In this document: piece by piece, positions 1-5,313 of the stretch
Numbering within the stretch: the stretch's first letter is position 1
Layout: each line of letters opens with the position of its first letter
Assembly: GCA_946490455.1 (NCBI GenBank)
Contig: CAMLXE010000141.1
Location: 1 to 5,313 of the forward strand
Direction of reading: 5' to 3'
DNA: 5,313 bases
Source of the DNA: an uncultured Desulfovibrio sp.
GTDB lineage: Bacteria > Desulfobacterota > Desulfovibrionia > Desulfovibrionales > Desulfovibrionaceae
Translations under genes and position numbers: made by a program
Notes under the pieces: model-generated
What the model was told of the DNA's origin: nothing
Seen by the model: only the letters and a program-made list of their open reading frames with translations
The model's database searches: none

Positions 1-278
1 CGGTAGAAGCCATGGCTGCCGGACGTCCCGTGATTGCCTATGGGCGTGGTGGCGTTCTGGACAGTGTTGTTAAGGGTGAGACAGGAGTCTTTTTCCGGGA
101 ACAGACCGTAGATTCGCTGATAGAGGCTCTGGAACGCTTTGAACAGAGAACGTTTTCTGCTCGGACAGCCATGCAGCGGGCTGAACAGTTCAGCGAGACC
201 GTATTCCGGGAAGCCTTTCTGAGGGAGCTTGCCGGGACTGGCATGCTGTCCCCAGTCCGCACTGCTGAACGCGGGTAG
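1..278 (+). CDS. Glycosyltransferase family 4, C-terminal fragment (5' end outside window)
   Basis: Only the last 91 complete codons are visible. The reading frame is already open at the left edge (Val-Glu-Ala precede the Met at 12-14), so that Met is internal and the gene starts outside the window. The opening VEAMAAGRPVIAYGRGG is the signature of the C-terminal Rossmann domain of GT-B retaining glycosyltransferases. Its Glu belongs to the E-x7-E motif that contacts the nucleotide-sugar donor. GxTGVFFxEQTxxSLxxALxxFE and a terminal amphipathic helix (AEQFSETVFREAF) then follow, as in mannosyl- or rhamnosyltransferases that build exopolysaccharide or O-antigen. Such enzymes act at the cytoplasmic face of the inner membrane. 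Donor and acceptor cannot be read from this fragment. The last 15 or so residues (GTGMLSPVRTAERG) look like an unconserved tail. The gene converges on nifJ and is probably functionally unrelated to it. Confidence 0.88.
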   Translation, partial: VEAMAAGRPVIAYGRGGVLDSVVKGETGVFFREQTVDSLIEALERFEQRTFSARTAMQRAEQFSETVFREAFLRELAGTGMLSPVRTAERG

Positions 279-360
279 CCTCTGTCAGATACAGATTTCG
301 TGATGGCACATTACCAGACGGAATGGATGCGCTTTATTTGTTTAGGCGTTGAATCGGGAG

Positions 361-399
361 AAAATGCCCGGATCGGGGGAGAGCCGATCCCGGCATTTT
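361..399. terminator. Bidirectional hairpin terminator between converging genes
   Basis: Positions 361-376 (AAAATGCCCGGATCGG) pair with 384-399 (CCGATCCCGGCATTTT). This gives a 16-bp stem with a single C-C mismatch (369/391) and a 7-nt loop, GGGAGAG. The A-run on one side and T-run on the other give a short U-tract in either direction, so it can serve both units. It lies 28 nt past the nifJ stop (minus strand) and 82 nt past the glycosyltransferase stop (plus strand). The U-tract is only four bases before a C, so termination may be moderate rather than strong. It is the only notable structure in the 149-bp gap 279-427. Confidence 0.8.
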
Positions 400-427
400 C
401 AGGAGGAGTGTTATGGCAGAAAACGGG

Positions 428-3400
428 TTACTTTCCGGCAAGCCGTTCGTATGTCAGGAAACGTTCCCGAGCTTCCTGTGCGGCCTTGCTGAACAGCTTT
501 TCAGCCTTTTCCGGGTCCTTTCGGGTCAGCGCGGCATAACGGACTTCTGTCATCAGATGCTGACGGAAGTCCCCGGTAGGTGCCTTTGAATCAAGAATGA
601 GAGCGCCTTCATCCTTGCGGCGAGGATCAAAGCGGTACAGATTCCAGTACCCGGCTTCGACCGCCCGTTTCGCCTGATCCTGTCCTACGGCAAGTCCTCC
701 CTTGATGCCATGATTGATGCAGGGAGAGTAGGCAATGACCAGAGAAGGTCCCGGGTAGGATTCTGCTTCCATAAGTGCTTTCAGTGTCTGGGCCTTGTCT
801 GCACCAAGAGCAATCTGTGCCACATAAATGTCACCGTAGCTCATGGCCATGAGACCGAGATTCTTCTTTTTCGTTGTCTTGCCGCCTGCTGCAAATTGGG
901 CAATGGCTCCGGTTGGAGTTGCTTTTGAAGACTGGCCTCCCGTATTGGAGTACACTTCGGTATCAAAGACTAGGACATTGACGTCTTCACCGCTGGCGAG
1001 AACATGATCCAGCCCACCATAGCCGATGTCATAGGCCCAGCCGTCGCCTCCGAAAATCCAGTGTGAACGCTTTACGAAGAAGTCACGAGCGGCAAGGATG
1101 GCATCCAGATGCGGATTGCTCCCCTTGACAGCAGTCAGTGCCATTTCAAGTCTTCTGGCTCTGGTACGGGTTCCATCCCCTTCATGGAGATGTTCCAGCC
1201 AGTCGCGCATGGCTCGCGTCAGTTCCCCATCAGAACCACCGGGAAGGTCATTCGTAAGAGCTTCCTGTACGCGGGCAGCCAATGTGGTTCTTTGCTGACG
1301 GACTCCCAGTGCCATACCAAAGCCGTATTCGGCGCAGTCCTCAAACAGGGAGAAGCCCCATGCCGGACCGTGACCATGCCGGTTGGTCGTATATGACACG
1401 GAGGGCGCTCCGGCCGCCCATACCGTCGAGCAGCCTGCCGCATTGGAGATCATCATCCGATCTCCAAAAAGCTGGGTGATGAGCTTGGCATAAGGCGTTT
1501 CTCCGCAACCGGGGCAGGCTCCGGAAAATTCCTGCAGGGGGCGCAGGAACTGGCTGGTTTTTACGGTAATCTTGCCGTCAGGATGTCGATCTTCAATCCT
1601 GTCGTTGGCGTAGGCCCAGTCCTGTGCATTCCTGTCCCGAATATCGTCAAGCAGAACCATTTCCAATGCCTTGTCTTTGGCGGGGCAGGCATTCACGCAT
1701 ACGCCGCAGCCCGTGCAGTCCAGAGCGGAAATGGCAAGAAGGAAGTTGAGACCCTTCACGTCGCTGCCTTTGGCAGGAACCGTACGGAAACCTTCGGGTG
1801 CGGCAAGGGTTTCTTCCGATGAAAGAAGTCGCGGCCGGATAACCGCATGAGGGCAGACATAGGCGCACTGGTTGCACTGGATGCAGGAATCGGGTTTCCA
1901 TTGGGGAACGTAAACAGCGACGCCACGTTTCTCCCAGGCCGTAATGCCCACAGGCCAATGACCATCTGCATAGTCGGCAAAAGCGCTGACAGGCAGAGCA
2001 TCTCCCTGTTGTCGGTTCATGGGATTCACCACGTCGTGGATAAAGGCTGGCATGGCTGGATTCCTGGGCGTGGGGGCTTCTGACGCGTGTTTCCAGCTTT
2101 CTGGAACTGTGACGCTCAGACTGTCGGTCATTCCGCGCCTGATGGCCTCAAAGTTCATATCAATAACCGCCTGACCTTGTTTGCCGTAGGACTTGATTAC
2201 GGCATCGCGAAGATATTTTTCCGCGTCTTCGGCAGGAATGATGCCTGTAAGCCTGAAAAAGGCTGCCTGCATGATCATGTTGATTCGGCTGCCAATTCCA
2301 ATTTCACGTCCGATACCAACAGCATTGATGATGTGGAAGCGAACATTTTTTTGGGCGATGGCTCTTTTCACGTCTGCGGGAAGGTGCTTTTCCAGCTCTT
2401 CCGGTGTCCACATGCAGTTAAGGAGGAAAATGCCTCCCGGCTTCAGGTCGGCAAGCATATCGTAGTGACCGATATAGGCCTGATTGTGACAGGCAACAAA
2501 ATCGGCCTTGCTGACCAGATAGGACGACTTGATGGGTCGTGGCCCAAAGCGCAGATGAGAGACGGTAAGACCTCCCGACTTTTTGGAATCATAGGCAAAG
2601 TAGGCCTGAGCATACATATCGGTATGATCGCCGATTATTTTGATGGCCGACTTGTTTGCGCCTACCGTTCCATCGGAACCGTATCCCCAGAATTTGCAGG
2701 CAAAGGTTGCGTTGGATACTGGGGTGAACGTCGTTGAAGACAGGGGCAGAGAATGATGGGTCACATCATCTTCAATACCTATCGTAAAGCTGTCGCGTGG
2801 CGTTTCTGCCTTCAGGTTGTCAAGGACAGAAAGAACCTGATCAGGAGTAAAGTCCTTGGAGGCAAGCCCGTAACGGCCTCCCACGACAAGCGGGGCATTC
2901 TTTGTGCCATAGAAGGCATTTCGGACATCAAGCAGCAGAGGATCGGCGCCACCCGGTTCCTTGGTGCGATCCAGTACGGCAATGCGCCGAACGCTGTCAG
3001 GAAGTTCCTTGAGCAGATGTTCCGGCAGGAATGGGCGATAGAGATGGACGTTGACTACGCCGACTTTTTCTCCCCTTGCCACAAGGGATTCTACGGTTTC
3101 TTCAACAACGGCAGCTCCAGACCCCATGCAGATGATAACGTTCTCTGCATCAGGTGCGCCAGTATAGTTGAAGAAACGGTAGTCGCGCCCGGTAAGTCTG
3201 TTGATATCGTTCATGCAGGCTTCCACAATGTCGGGAAGCGCATCATAATAGGGGTTGGTCGCTTCGCGCAGCTGGAAGAAGACATCGGGGTTCTGGGTCA
3301 TGCCGACAAGTGCGGGGTGATCAGGATTGAGAGATCTGGCCCGGAAGTCCCTGACTGCGTTCATATCAATCAGAGAAGCCAGTTCATCATATTCCAGCAC

Positions 3401-3955
3401 TTCGATTTTTTGAATTTCGTGTGAAGTGCGGAAGCCATCAAAGAAGTGCAGGAAGGGAATACGGGATTTGATAGCGGCAAGATGGGCTACGGCGCCAAGA
3501 AACATGGCATCCTGTACGGAACTTGAGGCCAGCAGGGCAAAACCGGTCTGACGTGTGGAAAGAACGTCCTGATGATCCCCAAAGATACTCAAAGAATTGG
3601 AAGCCAGAGAACGGGCGCTCACATGAAAGACGGCGGGCAGCAATTCGCCTGCAATCTTGTACATGTTGGGAATCATGAGCAGAAGTCCCTGTGATGCGGT
3701 ATAGGTGGTCGTCAGAGAACCGCCCTGCAGGGACCCGTGCAGGGCGCCGGCTGCACCTCCTTCGGATTGCATTTCAACAACCCGGACAGGCTGTCCAAAA
3801 ATATTTTTCCGGCCTTCACTTGCCCAGGCATCCACCAGTTCCGCCATGGGAGAGCTGGGCGTAATCGGAAAGATGGCGGCAACTTCTGTGAATGGGTAGG
3901 AGATGTAGGCGGCAGCCGTATTGCCGTCCATAGTCTGAGTTCTGCGCTTTTGCAT
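428..3955 (-). CDS. nifJ: Pyruvate:ferredoxin (flavodoxin) oxidoreductase, single-chain NifJ type
   Basis: Encodes 1175 aa, close to NifJ of enteric diazotrophs (about 1170). It catalyses pyruvate + CoA + 2 oxidised ferredoxin/flavodoxin = acetyl-CoA + CO2 + 2 reduced carrier, in the cytoplasm. Visible in order are the pyruvate/TPP domain with FPITPSSPMAE (29-39), the TPP-activating Glu in EMQSEGGAAG (Glu65 region) and SARSLA (113-118). Next comes the CoA-site loop GYGSDGTVGANK (424-435). Two ferredoxin-like 4Fe-4S motifs follow, Cys691/694/697/701 and Cys747/750/753/757. The proximal cluster ligands are Cys814/817 (CPGC), Cys842 (AAGC) and Cys1079 (PCINHG). The TPP-phosphate motif is GDGWAYDIG (970-978), with SNTGGQSSKATPTGA at 1003-1017. 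All ligands of the three clusters are present, so the enzyme should be active. It ends near where domain VI ends and lacks the roughly 60-residue oxygen-protective tail of the Desulfovibrio africanus enzyme. The ATG at 3955 is chosen because AAGGAG lies 7 nt upstream; Met9 has no comparable site. It is the last gene of the operon, 11 nt after the hydratase, and a terminator follows. A dedicated nitrogen-fixation role is not indicated: no nif genes are visible. Confidence 0.97.
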   Translation of the reverse strand: MQKRRTQTMDGNTAAAYISYPFTEVAAIFPITPSSPMAELVDAWASEGRKNIFGQPVRVVEMQSEGGAAGALHGSLQGGSLTTTYTASQGLLLMIPNMYKIAGELLPAVFHVSARSLASNSLSIFGDHQDVLSTRQTGFALLASSSVQDAMFLGAVAHLAAIKSRIPFLHFFDGFRTSHEIQKIEVLEYDELASLIDMNAVRDFRARSLNPDHPALVGMTQNPDVFFQLREATNPYYDALPDIVEACMNDINRLTGRDYRFFNYTGAPDAENVIICMGSGAAVVEETVESLVARGEKVGVVNVHLYRPFLPEHLLKELPDSVRRIAVLDRTKEPGGADPLLLDVRNAFYGTKNAPLVVGGRYGLASKDFTPDQVLSVLDNLKAETPRDSFTIGIEDDVTHHSLPLSSTTFTPVSNATFACKFWGYGSDGTVGANKSAIKIIGDHTDMYAQAYFAYDSKKSGGLTVSHLRFGPRPIKSSYLVSKADFVACHNQAYIGHYDMLADLKPGGIFLLNCMWTPEELEKHLPADVKRAIAQKNVRFHIINAVGIGREIGIGSRINMIMQAAFFRLTGIIPAEDAEKYLRDAVIKSYGKQGQAVIDMNFEAIRRGMTDSLSVTVPESWKHASEAPTPRNPAMPAFIHDVVNPMNRQQGDALPVSAFADYADGHWPVGITAWEKRGVAVYVPQWKPDSCIQCNQCAYVCPHAVIRPRLLSSEETLAAPEGFRTVPAKGSDVKGLNFLLAISALDCTGCGVCVNACPAKDKALEMVLLDDIRDRNAQDWAYANDRIEDRHPDGKITVKTSQFLRPLQEFSGACPGCGETPYAKLITQLFGDRMMISNAAGCSTVWAAGAPSVSYTTNRHGHGPAWGFSLFEDCAEYGFGMALGVRQQRTTLAARVQEALTNDLPGGSDGELTRAMRDWLEHLHEGDGTRTRARRLEMALTAVKGSNPHLDAILAARDFFVKRSHWIFGGDGWAYDIGYGGLDHVLASGEDVNVLVFDTEVYSNTGGQSSKATPTGAIAQFAAGGKTTKKKNLGLMAMSYGDIYVAQIALGADKAQTLKALMEAESYPGPSLVIAYSPCINHGIKGGLAVGQDQAKRAVEAGYWNLYRFDPRRKDEGALILDSKAPTGDFRQHLMTEVRYAALTRKDPEKAEKLFSKAAQEARERFLTYERLAGK

Positions 3956-3962
3956 GAAAATT

Positions 3963-3968
3963 CTCCTT
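3963..3968 (-). promoter_or_regulatory. nifJ ribosome binding site overlapping the upstream stop codon
   Basis: The minus strand reads TAAGGAGAATTTTCATG. AAGGAG sits 7 nt before the nifJ ATG, and its first two bases are also the last two of the hydratase TAA stop (3969-3967). A ribosome terminating on the hydratase therefore covers the nifJ initiation region, which suggests translational coupling. The coupling is inferred; the overlap is directly visible. The site also fixes the nifJ start at 3955. Confidence 0.85.
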
Positions 3969-4764
3969 AGATCGAGTTGGAAAAGTGGCAGGTGACGGAG
4001 CCGTGACAGCCATAGTCCACGTACACGGTATCTCCGTCATTGACGGCAACAGGAACAGTAAAGGCTCCAGCAAGAACAACATGCCCGGCTTCAAGTCGTT
4101 CCCCACGTCGGGAAAGGCTGTTCGCCAGCCAGATAAGGCTTTGTACCGGATGGTTCAGTACAGCAGCCGCGAGGCCTGTGTCTTCGATAAGCCCATTACG
4201 CGTACAGATGGCGCCTACCCTTCGCAGATCCGTGGAGTCCGGTCTGAAGGGAGAAACACCGAGAATGATACCGGCGGAATTGGAGTTATCACTAACAACA
4301 TCGGGGAGCCCCGGTATCCGATCCTGTGTGGTTGGCTGCACAAGACGGGAATCAACCAGTTCCAGTGCCGGAAAGACATATTCCACGGCATTGAGAGCTT
4401 CTGTAAGCGTGCAGTCCGGACCGGCTAGAGGGCGACCAAGTACAAAGGCCAGTTCAACCTCGATACGAGGATGAATCAGTTTCTTCATTGGGATGGAGGA
4501 GCCGGAAGCATAGAACATGGCATCGGTAAGATGACCATAAATGGGTTCGGAGGCTCCCATATTTTTTTGCAGGAGGGGTGATGTCAGCCCGACTTTATAT
4601 CCACGCAGACGTCGTCCAGATGCAACTTTCAGTTTCAGTAATGCATCCTGAATGGCATAGGCCTCCGAGAAGCTGAGAGAAGATGATGTCGTTGCTGTCG
4701 GGACACCGCTTCGTTCTGCTTCGAGTAATGCAGCGGCCTGAGCGGCTATCTGTTTTTCTTCCAT
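3967..4764 (-). CDS. hpaH: 2-oxo acid hydratase, HpaH/HpcG-like (2-oxohept-3-ene-1,7-dioate / 2-keto-4-pentenoate hydratase family)
   Basis: Encodes 265 aa, matching the usual 260-270 aa of this branch of the fumarylacetoacetate hydrolase-like superfamily. These cytoplasmic, Mg2+-dependent enzymes add water to unsaturated 2-oxo acids (or their dienol forms) in meta-cleavage pathways, giving 4-hydroxy-2-oxo acids for a later aldolase. The sequence shows GYKVGLTS (55-62, probable catalytic Lys57) and PRIEVELAFVL (99-109). Metal ligands are Glu102, Glu104 and Glu135 (PALELVDSR), with the same spacing as Glu106/108/139 that I recall for E. coli HpcG. SDNSNSAGIILG (158-169), TGLAAAVLNHP, WLAN and VDYGCHGSVTCHF follow. 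The frame is open upstream to a GTG at 4854, but those 30 residues do not resemble the family and would overlap the transporter. The ATG at 4764 has GGAG 9 nt upstream and gives the family length. Oddity: residue 75 is Ile where hydratases usually have Asp (SEPDYG); related 4-oxalocrotonate decarboxylases tend to have PIYG or PVYG. The family call is firm; substrate and symbol are tentative because no other hpa or mhp gene is in view. Confidence 0.87.
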   Translation of the reverse strand: MEEKQIAAQAAALLEAERSGVPTATTSSSLSFSEAYAIQDALLKLKVASGRRLRGYKVGLTSPLLQKNMGASEPIYGHLTDAMFYASGSSIPMKKLIHPRIEVELAFVLGRPLAGPDCTLTEALNAVEYVFPALELVDSRLVQPTTQDRIPGLPDVVSDNSNSAGIILGVSPFRPDSTDLRRVGAICTRNGLIEDTGLAAAVLNHPVQSLIWLANSLSRRGERLEAGHVVLAGAFTVPVAVNDGDTVYVDYGCHGSVTCHFSNSI

Positions 4765-4773
4765 AAATAAGAA

Positions 4774-4777
4774 CTCC
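4774..4777 (-). promoter_or_regulatory. Ribosome binding site deciding the hydratase start
   Basis: GGAG (within CTGGAGTT on the minus strand) lies 9 nt upstream of the ATG at 4764. It supports this ATG over the in-frame GTG at 4854, which lies inside the 3' end of the transporter gene. It is a weaker match to the anti-SD sequence than the nifJ site, so the hydratase may be translated less efficiently than nifJ. Confidence 0.6.
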
Positions 4778-4811
4778 AGCGTGAAAGGTGGATGAACATT
4801 GCATGAACAGT

Positions 4812-5313
4812 TCAGGAAACCAGATGCATCCAGAATGCATAGGTTAACGGACACACAATATGACTGAGGCTGATGCTTGCGGCAGCCTGCATGGGAACAC
4901 CCCCCAGCTCGGCAGCAAAAATTCCTGAAACCAGCGCCGTGGGGGAAGCAAGACAGAGCAGGAGAACCTGTTGTTCCAGTTCAGGGAGAGCCAGTGCGGC
5001 AGCCAGCAGAAAACCAATAAGTGGAAGGAGGGCCAGTTTGTGCACCAGCAGAAAAAGTGTGGCCCATGCTCTGCCTTTGATTGCATCCTGTCTCCAGTGA
5101 GTCAGGTGAACACCGATGGTAAACAGGGCCAGAGGCAGAAACAACCCAGCCAGAATACGGAATGTCTCCAGAAGGAAGCCGGGAAGAGGAAGTTTCAGCT
5201 CGTGCCAAAGAAGTCCCAGAATCGTTGCAGAGACAGCCGGATTACGCCAGATTTCGGTTATGCTCTTTTTGAGCGCATGGGCAGAACCTTGCGTGAAATA
5301 CTGGTAGACAAGG
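4812..5313 (-). CDS. AEC (auxin efflux carrier) family transporter, C-terminal part; 5' end outside window
   Basis: The minus-strand frame is open from the right edge to the TGA at 4812-4814, giving 166 complete codons. The TTG at 5144 is internal, since the conserved family sequence continues upstream of it. The fragment begins with a hydrophilic stretch (ALKKSITEIWRNPAVSATILG), the typical link between the two halves of AEC carriers, where the conserved NP starts the second half. About five hydrophobic segments follow: residues 25-40, 47-70, 83-108, 115-138 and 142-165 of the fragment, with GLFLPLALFTIGVHL the most family-like. AEC proteins are inner-membrane secondary carriers; bacterial members include malate, malonate and other organic-acid permeases, and the name does not imply auxin transport here. 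The stop is 47 nt before the hydratase ATG with no terminator visible between, so it is probably the upstream member of the same operon. The substrate is unknown; an organic acid handled by the downstream enzymes is plausible. Confidence 0.87.
   Translation of the reverse strand, partial: LVYQYFTQGSAHALKKSITEIWRNPAVSATILGLLWHELKLPLPGFLLETFRILAGLFLPLALFTIGVHLTHWRQDAIKGRAWATLFLLVHKLALLPLIGFLLAAALALPELEQQVLLLCLASPTALVSGIFAAELGGVPMQAAASISLSHIVCPLTYAFWMHLVS

Noticed and set aside
279..360. Possible promoter or small RNA in the first part of the convergent gap (TTGTTT at 338-343)
   Set aside because: No -10-like hexamer lies at the right spacing, and no stable structure precedes the terminator hairpin. 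An 82-bp spacer with nothing else recognisable is the simpler description.
1847..3424. Long plus-strand open stretch opposite nifJ, broken only by stops at 2081-2083 and 2735-2737 (pieces of 78, 216 and 223 codons)
   Set aside because: It is codon-aligned antisense to nifJ. Stops in this frame need TTA, CTA or TCA codons in nifJ, which are rare here, so the frame stays open as a by-product. The translations show no recognisable domain, while the minus-strand NifJ is conserved throughout.
3721..3746. Perfect 9-bp inverted repeat (CGCCCTGCA / TGCAGGGCG, 8-nt spacer) inside nifJ
   Set aside because: It arises from two similar codon runs for the conserved ALHGSLQGG segment near the TPP site. Protein constraint and codon choice explain it; a role for the mRNA hairpin is not supported.
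3985..4474. Plus-strand ORFs of 147 and 144 codons opposite the hydratase
   Set aside because: They lie wholly antisense to a well-conserved gene, resemble nothing I recognise, and are low-complexity Arg/Ser/Thr-rich translations typical of shadow frames.
4765..4854. N-terminal extension of the hydratase to a GTG at 4854 (295 aa)
   Set aside because: The extra 30 residues do not resemble the family, would overlap the transporter's coding end, and lack the SD support seen for the ATG at 4764.

Overview
The window is a piece of an ordinary bacterial chromosome. It holds two complete genes and two partial ones. Three genes lie on the minus strand as one tight block: the end of an AEC-family membrane transporter (4812-5313), then a 2-oxo acid hydratase of the HpaH/HpcG type (3967-4764), then a full-length pyruvate:ferredoxin/flavodoxin oxidoreductase, nifJ (428-3955). 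The tail of a family-4 glycosyltransferase (1-278, plus strand) converges on this block. A near-perfect hairpin at 361-399 separates the two transcription units and could terminate either.

Organism: the moderate G+C, the NifJ-type single-chain PFOR, the aromatic meta-cleavage-type hydratase and the glycosyltransferase C-terminus all fit a Gram-negative proteobacterium with anaerobic or micro-aerobic metabolism. Nothing here fixes the genus. An acetic-acid-bacterium-like alphaproteobacterium is one possibility, but this is a guess.

How the genes may work together: the hydratase stop codon lies inside the nifJ Shine-Dalgarno sequence, and the transporter stop is 47 nt before the hydratase start, so co-transcription is likely. 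An attractive but unproven reading is uptake of an organic acid by the AEC carrier and hydration of an unsaturated 2-oxo acid. A retro-aldol step encoded elsewhere would then give pyruvate, which NifJ oxidises to acetyl-CoA and reduced ferredoxin/flavodoxin. No aldolase, ring-cleavage dioxygenase, ferredoxin or flavodoxin gene is present in the window.

I found no RNA genes, CRISPR arrays, insertion sequences or phage genes, and no clear new system. The points most worth a second look are the hydratase's departure from the usual SEPDYG motif (Ile at residue 75), its unusual coupling to nifJ, and a small plus-strand ORF with a perfect AGGAGG that overlaps the 3' end of nifJ.
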